A stretch of DNA of 64,000 bases from Temnothorax longispinosus (GCF_030848805.1 NC_092363.1:2232001-2296000), one strand, 5' to 3'; positions 24,701-37,871 are shown, numbered from the stretch's first letter. Notes: generated by a model from the sequence alone, not told the origin. A program made the numbers and translations.

Positions 24701-26825
24701 CGAATCGATATAATACTTCTACAAAGATATCTTTTATACATATATATTTGATTTTTATTTACGAACAAAATTTCAGCTTATTTGTGTGTCTAAGCATCAA
24801 AATTTAAGCTTATTAAGATTATGCATGTTGTTAAAATATATACAGTTCTCAAACTTTGTTTGTTACATAAATTATGTTTTTAAACCAGACTTGTAATTTA
24901 TTTTTTTTTAATATTTTATTTTTCTAAGTATATATCGCAGTATAATTAAAATCGTAGCGGTTTTATGTTATAAAATCGTATCTATGTAAAATAATTATAA
25001 TGTACAATGTAAATATAATATATAATTTGATACTGTGTACCAAATGTTAACGTCACGTGACCAGGGATTCGGTAATATTCGCATAATATAGAACCAAGAT
25101 TGAAGAGGTATGTAAGGTAGGCCTACATGACCATAAGTACCAGGATACGGGCTTGTGTGCTTGACTGAATGTTCTCGCTCTATATCCTATATCAGGCGGC
25201 GCCGCAACATAGTCCAGCACGCTGTGCCAGTACATATGTACATGTATACATAACCAATAAATTTTCGTACAAATCCTTCCCCTACTTCCTAATCTCCTAT
25301 CACGCAATAATGGTACCTGTTGTCCCGTCTTTAACACCGCCGTCATGTTAGGTGTGTAATTATAACTCATAACGCGCTAATACTCGATTATTCGCGCAAA
25401 AACAACGTCTATTTAAAATATTTGCTCAGCATCAATATTCAGTAATACTAATGTCACTTATCGATCCACCACGGAAGACGAAGTAGTGCAAGTCAACGTT
25501 TAGCCATACTAGCATGCATTCAAGAGAGAAATGGAAAACTTTTAATATTCTCATAATCATATCAATGAATAAAAACGATAAAGGGGTGCTATATGAATCG
25601 TTGTTATTTTTTTAGAAATTTTCATTTCTCAATAAATCATCAAATATTCATAGTAACGTACGTTAGTCTTGAAATATTAAAATTGTGTGAATATTATCCG
25701 GTATATGAAATTATAACTATGTAAAATATAATCCCAGTAATGATAGTAACGTTACGTTTGGCCATTGCCATTGCTGTTGACGCAACAGCCAAATTACTAA
25801 CTACACATAAATTACGAACTGGATACGTATCTCCTCTTACCAACTCCTTTTCCTCCTATGCTGCAACGCTTGATCATAGAGCTCGTTTCAGGATTACGTA
25901 CCGACGGGCGACCCTGCCGTAAATATCACTCTCGTTTTACGTTAGATGCGACTTCTCATCGGCAAAATAAACATGCCGGAGGTAAAGTTATCTTAACGAG
26001 AGAATCATGCCCCTTGATCTACTGAAAATGATGTTTCCTGGTGCTTATTATTACTGCGTAATCAAGCTTTTTATTCAGATGCGATAGAAATGCGATATAC
26101 GCGCATATATGTGCTATGTACACATTTGGAGTTATCGGTTTTTTTTTGCAAATTATTGTTTTTATCGATCGTTGTAAATTGCTGTTGCGCGTACATAATT
26201 GCCCGATCGTACTTTTCTGATGAAATAACAATTAGAAAGGAAAACGGTATACTTTCTGAGAAGATAATTATCTCGATATTGCATTTGCTGCATACGAGAT
26301 TTGACATTTACAGAACGGTTGCTAAAGTAACTAATAATTTAGCTATTGACACAGTATGATAGTACAATAATGAATATCTAACAGTATCGCGTATTTGATT
26401 ACAAGAGAAACCGAGATTGAGTGTCAAACAGCGCTGCAAGCGATTAATAATGGCTAACGATCTATATATGTGATTTAATGAAACGCGTTATTACGTTTCG
26501 GGACTCAATGCAAATATCTGGATGTCTATCCGAAAATCGACCGATACCATGTGCGTTCGCAAAGCTGCAGAGCGAGAAATGCAATATGACCACTCAATAT
26601 CTAAAATTGCTTATATGCCTCGCAAATGTAAAATTGTATATTCCGTAACTGTCCTACCAATAGTGTCATTAAGCGCAAATCGAACATCGGCTGTATGTCC
26701 TAAAGCTTTTCGGTTGATTATCTAAACTAAACGATCGTCGATTACGCGTGAACGACGTGCGCGTGAAGACTAGCGGGTTTCAAAGTTTCGCAGAGCAGAC
26801 CAGTTCGCCACTCTGTCGCACTTAC

Positions 26826-27084
26826 CCGATACTAGCGGATAAATGTCGCCGATGAAGAAAAGAAAAAGAAAAAAAGGGTGGGAAACAAGCGTGGTACCCG
26901 ATACTGGGTTTCTCATTATTTTAAGTGACTTCAGAGGCAAGCCCAGCGTATATATATGCGTACCATATATCACCACTTGCCACTCAGCCCTGCAGTATCG
27001 TATAATCGAGTTGTCAGGCAAACTACCCCTTACGGAGAATGGGTCTACTATCGTTGTCGCCGCCGCAGACGCCACCGACGCCAT
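26826..27084 (-). CDS. Candidate minus-strand first coding exon
   Basis: On the minus strand an ATG (plus 27082-27084) with A at -3 and G at +4 begins MASVASAAATTIVDPFS. The frame stays open for 86 codons to a strong donor, GG|gtaagtg, at plus 26825/26826 (phase 1). An earlier donor TCC|gtaagg would end the exon after 17 codons at plus 27034 (phase 0), and the GC-rich first part is the more coding-like. A CpG-containing, TC-repeat-rich stretch lies just upstream, as at many insect promoters. No partner exon was found, and chance is a real alternative. Confidence 0.22.
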
Positions 27085-27194
27085 AGTAGTCGCCTAATGC
27101 ACGCGTTATTACGTTACGCGCATTTAAAACTCCCCTCCTATTAGCAGTTTGCCATCCTCTGTCGTCTGGATCGAATCCGTGGAAGACAGCGGTG

Positions 27195-27197
<3 letters not shown>

Positions 27198-27253
<56 letters not shown>

Positions 27254-27256
27254 AAA
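27198..27256. repeat. (GA)n microsatellite, long
   Basis: About 22 uninterrupted AG dimers and then GAAA variants. It lies just upstream of the candidate minus-strand first exon. Confidence 0.9.
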
Positions 27257-27438
27257 GTGACGCGCGCAGGTGTAACTTAATTGTGTCGCGTGGTGGGATT
27301 TAATGCTAGGAAAGCTGTTGTGGATCGTTCATAGTGGTGTATTTGTGATTTTGTAATATCTTCGTATGACAATTACACTAATGACGTTAATGACATAAAC
27401 TTTACTTTTCCTAACTGTCACTTTACATTAAATCACAG

Positions 27439-27439
27439 T

Positions 27440-27483
<44 letters not shown>

Positions 27484-27484
27484 A
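27439..27484. repeat. (GA)n microsatellite
   Basis: A second GA run 180 nt after the first. Confidence 0.9.
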
Positions 27485-28603
27485 ATATTTTTCTCTCTTG
27501 AGAACGTTCGCTAATATATCATATAATCTACTTTAAATTAATATTATACTTTCAATATCAATGTATTATACACACACAACACAAATATACTATATAATTG
27601 TTGGAGTAGTGAATCGATATCAACGTGAGGATTATCTAGACCGTTGCTACGCATTAATCAAGATATTCAATTATAACGATACGCGTTCTACGTGCGGGCA
27701 AATTGTTTCCAGATGCAAATCTATACCGATATCGTCTGCCGCATTGTCGTCCCCTATTATTCGCGAGTCGGTTTGTCACTTATAGCCACCGTGCCCACTT
27801 CTGCCGTCGCATACCTCACCAGAAGCAGCACTCCTATTATTGCTCGCTTTGATGTCGGAACAGTCCTTCGAAATACTGAATTAATTCCTGAAAGGAAACG
27901 CATTGCGTCGGGGCGCTCAACTACCGACGCAACTGTCGTTATTTAAGGCGAACAATTATATCGAGATAATTTTACGACGTTTAACGTGCATTACCGCCAT
28001 CCAAATGGATTCGGAGCGGAGTGTAACTCACGAGTATCGAGCAAACGTTATGTGATATCGAAATACTCGAGTATGTCTGCGCTACTATCTCGTTGGTATC
28101 GTTGCGCTGGAAAAAAAGAAAAAGAGATATAAATCGCTTCCTAGAACGAGAACACTCCAGAGGCCCGAGAAATCCGAGCGAAAAGCCGATAAACCATGCT
28201 GGTTTTAATGAACTTTCATTTTTCCGCGCGAACCTTTGGGAATACAAGAATAACAATTTTATTTTCACGTAAAAGAGACGGCAGGATCGAGTTGGAACGT
28301 CGCTATTTATTACTTTCGTTTTAAATCTATTTGTACATTCATAAAGAAACCGAGAAATATGGTTTAATTAAGATTTAATTCATAAATTATATAAAGATTG
28401 AAAGCTAATAACATATTATTAGATAAATGTCAGATTTTTATGTATTAGTACAAATACAATTAATATCCTTTACGACTTTTTTAAAATCTATACTATAACT
28501 TTCGTATCATTTAAGCACCGATTTTACTCCGTACGCGTGCATGTAAATTAATTTCATTCAAGTGTTACCTGTAAGCTATATGCTTGTGCATCTCATATTA
28601 CAG

Positions 28604-28650
28604 CAGAATGTTTGTTCGCGAAGGAAAGCAACGATTACACGATCTGCTCG
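28604..28650 (+). CDS. Alternative N-terminal exon with its own ATG
   Basis: A strong acceptor (tgcatctcatattacag at 28603) and donor (CTCG|gtgagc at 28650/28651) bound 47 nt. The acceptor is a tandem cagcag. The ATG at 28608 starts MFVREGKQRLHDLL and leaves one nucleotide at the donor, phase 1, which joins exon 4 (G+AT = Asp) in the correct frame. If spliced from exon 3 instead, the frame of exon 4 would be lost, so the exon makes sense as an alternative start reached from an upstream noncoding exon. A phase-2 donor at 8645 or 15495 would also read through it. Both sites are good and the phase fits; that is the whole case. Confidence 0.42.
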
Positions 28651-29907
28651 GTGAGCATCGACAAAATATTGTATACTGCAACCGACCTTCACATTGGAAT
28701 AATAACAACGCGAACCGCACATCCATATTCGTTTTGCGGAATAAGGGCTGAGCCTACCTAGCGTAACTCGTGCGCGGGGTCACTTAATAATGCAGATGGA
28801 GAATGCCCCTAGTCCCGGAACACCATGTGTAAGTCATGATTAATATTTCAGTTGTCGACCAAGAGGTTGAGGCGAGGGAGGACGGCGGGGAGAAGCAGTC
28901 TAAGGGCGGGGGGGATGTCCGGAGTATGAGGGTACCGACGGAAGGACTGACCATTGCAAAAGCGTAGGAGGTGCGCGAAGGTTTCGTTGTCCGGTGCGTT
29001 GTTAATTATTCGCAAAGGAAATTAATGCGCTCCTTGCAATAATTTACACCGACCGCGGAATGAATGGTGGCCAGACGGAATTATTCACGCTTCGTGGATC
29101 ATAATTTCGGGCGTAAGGTTTTAACGTCTCGCGTGGAGATAACCAAGATGTCGACGGCTATTACTAATGCCTCTAAAAGGAGCTCCGCTATATACCTACT
29201 TACTTTATCTACCTGACATAAGGAAAACGTGTGCGCAATGCAATGGGAGTTCTTGAGATTAGTATAGATTTATAGAATGTACATATCGGATTCACGGTGA
29301 GACGTGCTCTCATGTCGCTCATAAAATTATTAGATACTTTAAGCTAATATATATTCGATTCAGACCACCTCATATGTAGGTATATCTGCTTTTTGTCGAA
29401 ATTTCCATTAATATGTCACTTCTTTCTCGCGTACTTATCGGATATTTTATTATATATTTAGATTTAGACAAAAGAGGATTTTAATCAAATTTCGAGATTT
29501 AATGTATTTAAATGTCAAAATTGAGATCTAATTTTACTCGCTCGAAGTGGTTCTTACTAGCTAACGATGTCACTTAAAATCCGGTCAATAAAAAATCCCA
29601 TTTAGACTAAAAATACTGATGATTGACGTTAAATTTTCCGTTAGAAGTATTCAAATGTATCCTAATTAAATGCAAGATTTTTAATATGGGTGACATTTAA
29701 CATATGCGTAAAATATTGGCTAAGATGAGTTAAGTCAGTATTAATATATCATATCAAAAGTACATATAATGTACAGCTGAAATAAAAATCAATATCTTAG
29801 AACAAGACCAGCTTATGTCATTCTGTGGAAATAAAGAATAAATGTCTCATATTTTTCGTATACGTTTCAATATTTCCTTTTCATTCTTTCATCTGCGGAA
29901 TAACATA

Positions 29908-29956
29908 TTTAATATCTTGAAGCCAGGGAGTAGTCCTGTGGCTTCAAGATATTAAA
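29908..29956. repeat. Perfect 18-bp inverted repeat hairpin
   Basis: The arms 29908-29925 and 29939-29956 are exact reverse complements (TTTAATATCTTGAAGCCA on the left). The 13-nt spacer can add four more pairs with one bulge, leaving a GTAG tetraloop. At 49 nt it is short for a pre-miRNA. No function is assigned. Confidence 0.6.
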
Positions 29957-32900
29957 ATAACTCTCTATTATTACGGTGGCGTAATGAACACCTCGTGCAA
30001 CGTCTCTAGAAAATTTTAGGAAATTTTACATAACAAAATGTCAAAGCAGAACATTAAGCTAGACTTTGTAGCAAAAAGCGGTAGACCGCAAGTAGTTGGG
30101 GTCGTAATGAATTTACCGCGGTCGCTCTTTAACAATGCGCATCTCACTATCGCGCTGCTGTTTCGCCGCTAACGATAACCTGGTAAAATACGTTCTGGGC
30201 TCAGCGCTTCCGCAGCGTAGTGCTCGAGGCTTAGATTTTCTAATCTATTTGACACATTACTTGCTATCAGAGAACTTGAGATTATATGAAAATGAAGCAA
30301 TATTACGTACGCATTTAATGCGTACATAAATGAGTGTAAATGCAAATTCTTACCATTTTTTAAATCATTCTTTTAATATTCATTAATTTTTTAAAATTAG
30401 AAAATTATTCTCTCTATACTGTTCTATTTGACGCTAAAAATTATCATACTTAAGTGTATAACTTTTAATGTATAACTTTTAACATTAGTTACTGCGTAGT
30501 AATCGATCAACCAATCGGGCAAATCGAACAATCAATTTTGAAAGTAGATTTAAGAGAATCGCAGAAAGAAATATATTTTCATGCATGATAATATCGGATA
30601 TTATAAATAAATATTGAATGAATTCATATATAAAAGCATCATGAATAGTGTGCATTTATTTTCCGTGGAAAATATATTTGCTCGAATCAATAATTTAACG
30701 TTGTACTCATGGCAATTACAATATTACTATCGCGGTTTTGCCTCTTTAATCTCGATGTTGATTTCGCTATGTTATACCGATTCACAATTATATATAACTA
30801 ATTTATAATTAATTAATTGCAATTTTAACAAAAATATTAGGTGTGTTAATGTGTTTGTGTAATCTCTTGAGAGACATACTTAATTCGTTATATTGCTAAC
30901 ATTGCACATTGTCGACCATACCTCAACAAACATTTGTTTATGTAACTTCTGTAGTATAAAAAAATACATATTTGTTATTATTGGATCATTACAGTCTTTT
31001 TCTTATGTGAATTATAATCCTTGTTTACGTTAAAGCGGACTATTTTGTTTTCTATAAAATACCGGTAGAAAAAGAAGAAATGAGGAAGGAGCGCGTAGAG
31101 GGAAACTGATGGAAAGTTTGAAGCTAGGGGATCTTCTATCGATGGTATGCTATTTCGCGCCAACGTCGTCAATAACGGAAGATATCGATATGTAATTCCT
31201 AGTTTCAAGGATGATGAGAAAAGTTCTCGTGCCGTTCATAAAATATATAACGGATGTACTATTCATTACTGTTGAAGGGGGACTCAACGGTAGTAGCCGG
31301 TAGTATAATAGCACGAGAAAAACAAAACATTAAGTGGATGGGAATACTGTAGCGAACGTTGAACTTCGAACCCTTCGAACCCTTCGTCGTCGACTACAAT
31401 TCTGTTTTTTTATAAGCAATGTGAGAAACGAAGCGGGCGATATTAAACTTCGGCATTCTTTTACAAGCGATTGAGAGAAAAGTTTCGTAGCTATAATATA
31501 CATTTATTATTGCCAGACACAATCACTGAACAATCCAACTATTATGAATATTATCTTAATCCAATTTGGTCTAATTAAAATATAATTTACATTCACTAAT
31601 TTAATAAATTAATGAACTCAGAGTTTAATTTCGAATCTCTAACTAGAATGTAATTTCTGTCGTTTTTTTCGCGTATAATTAATTACTGAATGTATTCAAT
31701 TATTACATAATTTATACGCTTGGTGCTAATATACTAATTAGAAAAGAAAATCGACAAAATTACCTAATAAATATTCTATAAAATGGTCATCAATGGAATG
31801 GAAATGCGTGTAACACATGAAAAATAAAATTTCAACCGCAGATACTAAATGCATTTAATCGTATCTTTTTGCCGAAGATTCAAAAAATTGCATACACTTC
31901 TCGATCGCCCCATGCAAGTTTTCAGACAAATACACTGAGTTTCTTCTTTACTAATGTTCGTAACATAGACCTTTCTTTGATAATATGCAGACAGAATCGA
32001 CTACTGCCTTTATTTTTCTTCGTCTGAATGAAATAACATTGTTCCATATGAAAATTGTATTATACACTATTTTTGTCATAATTTATACCTTTTCTCTTTC
32101 TATATTTTTTGTATTTTATAAAATCATACAAATTTTAGTATAAGGTACTATACAGATAACAAATACCTTAAATAATTCACGTTTTGATAAATTTCAATCA
32201 TTTGTTATAGTCCAATTTAGAATTTGCATACCAAGAATTTTATATTTGAAAATTTTCAGTGATTGCAATCGTTTTTCCGACATTCCACATGTCCATTTCT
32301 CTGTCTCTTTTTCCGTTATACTGGCAATGTTGCCAGTGACAGCGGTTGTATTTGACCAAATGTTTAATTTTTTTAGACTACATGAACCCAAAATGACGTA
32401 TTAAATTTTATGTGTTAACATTGTGCGTATCATTTTACACTGTAAGCGTCAGTCGAAATTGCTACTACGATAAAACGTGCCTTTTTTATGAAATATCATT
32501 GCGTTAACTGTGTTACATGCGTTATACGACAATGGAAGTTTTAACGGTCGTTTAACAACCGTCATATTGAAAATATTTCTAACGCGGTAAAAATGTCAAG
32601 TATTTGCAAACGTATATTTATTACCTGTAATAATTGTAACTAAAAAATAAAAAAAAATTTTTTTAATTGCTTATATATGTCTTTGTAATAGTTAATACAT
32701 TTTTTAAAACTATTATTCTGACATATAAATGTGATTATGTGAGACACTAAATTTCGATTTTACAAGCAGAGAAAATAATCTTCATTACTGTGGCTTCGTT
32801 GGTCGTATTTAAAATTACGTGATTTTATAAGAAAAAGGAAATACATTTTACGATCGATAGATGTTATTAAAATTCCATAGAAACTTACAAAACTATTTTA

Positions 32901-34323
32901 AATATTAATGGTTTTTAAATATTTCAAATGTTTAAACATTTTTTAAAATATTTTAAATGTTATTATTTATCTATACGGATACAAGTGCTCAGATATCTCA
33001 CAGTAACTTCTTTTAATATAATACTTTCTATTCTTAAATATATAACATATACGCTCCAACTATCTCTATAAGATAGTAAATATTCCTTAAATCCCAAACA
33101 TCCCAAACACATAATAACGTCGCATAACACCACGATCGATGCGAAACGTGCGCACGATGTCGAATGCACGCGAGACAAGTAATATCATTATGATAACTTC
33201 TACCACATTGTATTTCATCATTAGTATCCTACATCGCGCTGTTGTTGTAACGGAAAATTGTTCGCATTAACGAAAGCTCGAAATATTCCGCGAAAGGGAC
33301 ACGCTGTCGTAGGCGGAATGGAAAGCACAGCGGGTATGTCTCATTAGCAGGCATCGTTATTTTCTCAAACGGAGCATCGGCTTATTATGAGCCGTCGTAA
33401 TTGTATGTACAACGTCTCGTCTCGTCTCGTCTCTCCTCCCTTCCTCCCCCGAAGGGTACGCGGGCGCTTTAGGCTTTCTATCAAAGAGCTTGCAGTTTAA
33501 GAAGCGGAAGGAAGAGGCGATGGAAGGCATGGAAGCAGTCGGAGAGTGGCCCTTTCAACGGAGACACTTTGCACCTGTTGAAGGTACAGCCACTCCTCGA
33601 TCTTGCCGAACCCTCCCACTCAAAGTGACTCCAACCTCTGGCAGTTACTAGAAAAACGCTGGCGAATTCCCTCCTAGCGCCCGATTTCGTTTCGTTGACA
33701 TCTCGGAAATTGGTTTTCGATATGAGCCGCGACGTAGGTATCCCATTGTTCCTTGTGCGTGCGACAGCTGCTCGAAAATGCATCTCGCATCCCCTTATTG
33801 TGTTTTTTTCTTTCCTTCTTTGACACGTGTACAGCTTTCGCAACAGTACACGTTTCATGCGCGTTTGAAAAGTTCGGTAAAAGGAGCCTAAATTATAATC
33901 AGGAGTCGAGAAAGAAATTCCACGTTCAACTCAAATATTCATTCGTCATCGGGGAATACTCGAATTCAAAACACAAAAGCAAAATTGCAATGCTGTTGCA
34001 AATGGAAATGATATTCAATATTTGTGTCAACGTTATTTGCAGTTGTCACAAACATCTGTTGCATTCTTGCAAAGACTGCATATTGCAACTACCTTGTTCG
34101 TTTCCATATTCGAACCATGCAGTTTTGTGATGACTGAAATTGGCCACAAAAATAAAATATGTTAATGAATAATTATTAAATTTTTTTGTATGGGGAATTA
34201 TTTCTCCCCCGATTTCGATCTCGCATATATTCTAGCAATACAGAGTTACCGTGAAATGCAGTATCTCACGGATATCCCGTACTTGTATTTTAACGCAATG
34301 CAAAATTATTAGAGGGGAACGCT

Positions 34324-34867
34324 TTGGAAAAGCGCGTATTAACTACGGGCCGCAACGCAGCGTCGTTCACAAGCAAAATTTTGAAGAAAATTAACGCGCT
34401 CCGCCCCGAAGTAGCGTCGTCTACCGTGTCCAGGTGTACACGGGCCGTTGCGCGGAGCTTGCGAAAGCAGCCGGGGGCTAACTCTTCCGCAAGCTCGGTC
34501 GAGTCTACGAGCCGTGTCGGTGCTACCGCTCCGCGCCGCGTCGTGCCAGGGCGAAGTGCATTCGATGTTCGCAGTTCGCTGCCATGGCAACAATCCCCTA
34601 CAAACAAAATGCATCGTGTGCACACGACATGCCACGGTTCTCCTTGTCGCGTCGGGTGCCCACCCGCCGTGCGTTTAGTCGCCACGGAAGGAACCGTTGC
34701 CGGGGTGAAGAAATGCCACCGGACAGGACGAGACACGACTGTAAATTCCGAGCGTGGCAAGTGTCGGAGGGGACGGCGCGCGGCGGCCCCGTGTGCTTTG
34801 CGAGATAAATCGTCCGGCTAGCTCGTGCACTCGCACGGCTGCCGGGAGTGTCGAAAGGGGGACACCG
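34324..34867 (+). promoter_or_regulatory. CpG-rich islet with donor, possible internal promoter/first exon
   Basis: A GC- and CpG-rich block inside intron 3, open on both strands (up to 165 codons) because stops are scarce. Its 3' edge has a good donor, ACACCG|gtgagc, at 34867/34868. The frame that would meet exon 4 in phase 1 has a TAG at 34819 and no later ATG, so it would be a noncoding first exon. No initiator or TATA is evident. Confidence 0.2.
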
Positions 34868-35569
34868 GTGAGCACGCGATCGGCGCCGATGATTAACGGT
34901 CGATTAAAGATAAGCGCCGACTGTTCGTTTTGCTACGTCGACATGCCGGCGAGATGTTGTTACGTGGTTAACGCTTTCGCGATCGATACGGTCGATGCGT
35001 ACATTGTTGCGCGAGTTTATCGATGAATTTTAAACATCGAATTTCTGCTTAAACGTAACGCCGATGTAATAATAATTACTAGCTCATATTATTGCGAACT
35101 AACAATTATTAGTTTCATGAAGACTGCAACCCTGTAATTCTATTTAGATCGCGTATATATAAATTGTAAGTAAAGATTGCAGATCATATATTTATGTTTT
35201 AGCAGCTTGGATCGTATTTGTCGATTTTAAATAAAAGCAAAACAAACAGGATATCGGTTTTTGTAATACACTTACTTTTGTAATAAACACGCAATATCGT
35301 TTCAATACTTGTCAGTATCTCGACATAACGAACGAGAAATAAAACGAAATAGCGTCTCGTAATCACAGACATTTGTCGCGCTGGTCCAAAAGCGACATAG
35401 CAACCGACCGATAAAGAAACGAAACCTTTCTATCCTCTTAAACGTCACGGCGACGTTTTCGAATCCATATACGGATTAGAAAATCCAATATAGAAAGGAG
35501 GAGCGCCACGAGAGCGTAGCGGAACCGCACGAGCGGGAGGGTGACCGAGGTCGCGCCGAAGGGAAATGG

Positions 35570-35670
35570 GTAGAAGAGAAGAGGAAAGGTCGGAGGAGGA
35601 AGAGACGTGGGGTTAGTGAAGAGTGAGGAGGCGAGAGGGGGAGAGAGAGAGAGAGGGAGGGAGGGTGAAG
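35570..35670. repeat. Purine-rich GA/GGA tract
   Basis: About 100 nt of almost pure A/G on the plus strand, within the CpG-rich zone 35440-36130. Confidence 0.7.
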
Positions 35671-36234
35671 AGGGCATAACACAATTACATGTGGGGTTGA
35701 TGCCGAGCTCGCTCTCCGTACGGCATAGCGGCGGGATGAGGGTCGGGAACCACGCGGAGGGGTGCCCCAACGTTGGGTGGCAAGATTGAATATGAAAGTT
35801 TAATGCGAGCAATATCAGCGCCACTGCCCCGGCCCTCGGCTACTCACTCTCAGACGTCTCGCCTATCAGGATGCCCATCTTGGCTGTATCTCTCTTTATA
35901 TCGCGAGTGCGCTCACACCGGCGGCGGTGGCGCGGCGGCGGCAGCGGCTTCGAGCGGGAAAGAGGCAGAGACGGCGAAGAGCACTTCGAATCTTTGATGT
36001 CCCGAGGTAACCCGCAGATCGCCTCGAGCTTGTTCCACGTACGCGCGTAAATTCCTAACCGATTTGAAAAACTGATTTGTCAATCCGCAGCCGCGCGTCG
36101 CTTTCGACAAGGGCGTCCATTTCGATGCAAACAACGTTTAGAACACAACGCGCAGCGCGAGAACGTAATTAGCACCTCGTTGGCTCTCCTCTAGACCCGA
36201 ATATCGGTTATTTTCAACGCGCGAGAAATGATAG

Positions 36235-36260
36235 AACACACACACACACACACACACACA
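36235..36260. repeat. (CA)n microsatellite
   Basis: About 13 CA dimers. Confidence 0.9.
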
Positions 36261-37578
36261 AAGAAGCCTACGATATTGTCAATTATATATTCGATTTCCT
36301 TTTGCACTCAATCTACAAGTCGCTAAATATCACGATTGTATATTTATTATACAATCTGAATTATTTTTACGTTATATCAGTTGACAAGCTGTCACATATT
36401 AATCAATATCGTACGCAATCTCGTAATCTTTTATTTCACAAAACTATCTCCGAATTCTTTTCCCGTCCTAATCAAAAGAGCGGTATAAACGTATTGTAAA
36501 ACAGTTAGCAATCGTCTAGCCTTTAATACTTTCGCATGAAAAAGGATAATTATCAATTAAAAACTTACTTTTGTGTAAAGATATCCTGCTTGTGGATGGG
36601 ATTCACGAGCTCGCTAAGGCGTTTAGTGACTATGCCTTCGGCTATTTGTAAAACTTTCCTCATTAATTACCGACAAGATTCGATTTCGTCCCCTCTCTCC
36701 CGTACCAATCTCCCATCCCAACCTTTTCTCACTATGGTTTTGCCCCTTTGTCCGCCATAGCGAAACGAAGTTTAATAGTGAATTAGAACGTGCGTTCCTG
36801 CAACCGGCAATTATGTGCCAATTAATAAGCCGAACGCGATATCGCCGAGTCATATTTTTAGTAAAAAAAAACATATATATACAAGAAATTTTATACTACA
36901 ATGAGAAAAACATTGGAGATAGTTTCTGTATTTAAATTGTAAGTAATTCCACGATAACATTTTATCACTGACGAAAGATTGACTAAAAGTCACAACCTTC
37001 AATTCCCACGCGCGGAAATGTCACAGAAAAATTCCTTCCTCAGCTAACTATGTCGCCCCACTTTATCCTTTCAGCGTCACCTCAGCACATCCGCGAGTAT
37101 ATCCCTCCGTCAAAGAAATAACTCCCGGTACACCTTGTACGTGTCAACGTGGTTAAAAATACAGACGTACCTATATACGCATGCGGTCGCACATCGCGCG
37201 CGAAGGCACACCGACATACCGACATTTCTTACGGCAGAAAGTTCCCTCTAGCCCATGCTCCTTATGTTCCACTATCGCACGCCGAATGCAAGCCTCCCTC
37301 GGAACGGCACTGCTTTAGTGACAAGCGCCTTTAAGAGTTTAGACATGCGTCAACTTAAGCAAATGCAGATCAGAGCAACGACGCGCGACGAAGTGCTCGG
37401 AACTGACAGAGAGCTGGCGGAAATGTTGACTGACGATAGAGGCAAAGCAAGATAGTTGGTAACATCAGGGGGAGATCTCTAAAACGGAATGATGGTTACA
37501 TCACGGAAAGCCCCAAGCCCCACTTCGAGATAGGCGAAGACGTAATATACGTTTATATGTGGGATCATGTACGCTGCG

Positions 37579-37622
37579 ATGTATCTGCGGTTGTCCGCAA
37601 GCGGCAAGACCGCAGATAACAT
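37579..37622. repeat. GC-rich hairpin upstream of exon 4
   Basis: Arms ATG-TATCTGCGGT and ACCGCAGATA-CAT pair with 10 contiguous bases plus an outer triplet, with a further CCGC/GCGG stem inside. It lies about 250 nt before the weak acceptor of exon 4, so a role in splice choice is conceivable but unproven. Confidence 0.4.
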
Positions 37623-37788
37623 GGGTATATACCTATGAACAAAGAACTCGTAAACACGATAAAATTGTAATTTATCGTGAACTTGGAGCCAAGTTTTGCA
37701 GCGTTAACGAATAATCTCTCCGTTTTTCTCGCTCACTCTCCTTATCTTTTTTTTAAATTAATTTAGGAGAACATATATGTCTTGTTGA

Positions 37789-37820
37789 AGGAGAGAGAAA
37801 GAGAGAGAGAGAGAGAGGAG
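37789..37820. repeat. (GA)n microsatellite
   Basis: GA run about 50 nt upstream of the exon 4 acceptor. Confidence 0.8.
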
Positions 37821-37871
37821 ATACTCAGCTGATAAAAATGAATGTCATTAACGTGTGATTAATTTGTGTAG

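Larger units (their letters stand above)
20019..37871 (+). other. Intron 3 (about 17.9 kb)
   Basis: The largest intron in the window, mostly AT-rich. It holds twin GA microsatellites (27198-27256, 27439-27484), a candidate alternative N-terminal exon (28604-28650), a perfect 18-bp hairpin (29908-29956), CpG-rich islets (34324-34900, 35440-36130), a CA repeat (36235-36260), a second hairpin (37579-37622) and, on the minus strand, a candidate first coding exon (26826-27084). An AG|GTATGT junction at 23976/23977 resembles a recursive splice site. Otherwise no gene is seen from 20.0 to 26.8 kb or from 29.9 to 34.3 kb. Confidence 0.6.

Noticed and set aside
28796..28828. 33-nt exon MENAPSPGTPC before gtaagt
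   Set aside because: The acceptor has no pyrimidine tract, and the phase (0 to 0) does not fit the surrounding phase-1 exons.
28851..28968. Possible exon after atatttcag, Glu/Gly-rich
   Set aside because: No donor gives the phase needed for exon 4, and the frame ends at TAG; G-rich simple sequence.
34290..34821. Opposed open frames of 156 and 165 codons
   Set aside because: Both strands are open in the same GC-rich block, which is typical of chance; no family motif.
35438..35824. 128-codon minus-strand frame rich in Pro/Leu/Ser
   Set aside because: Antisense of a purine-rich tract; low complexity.
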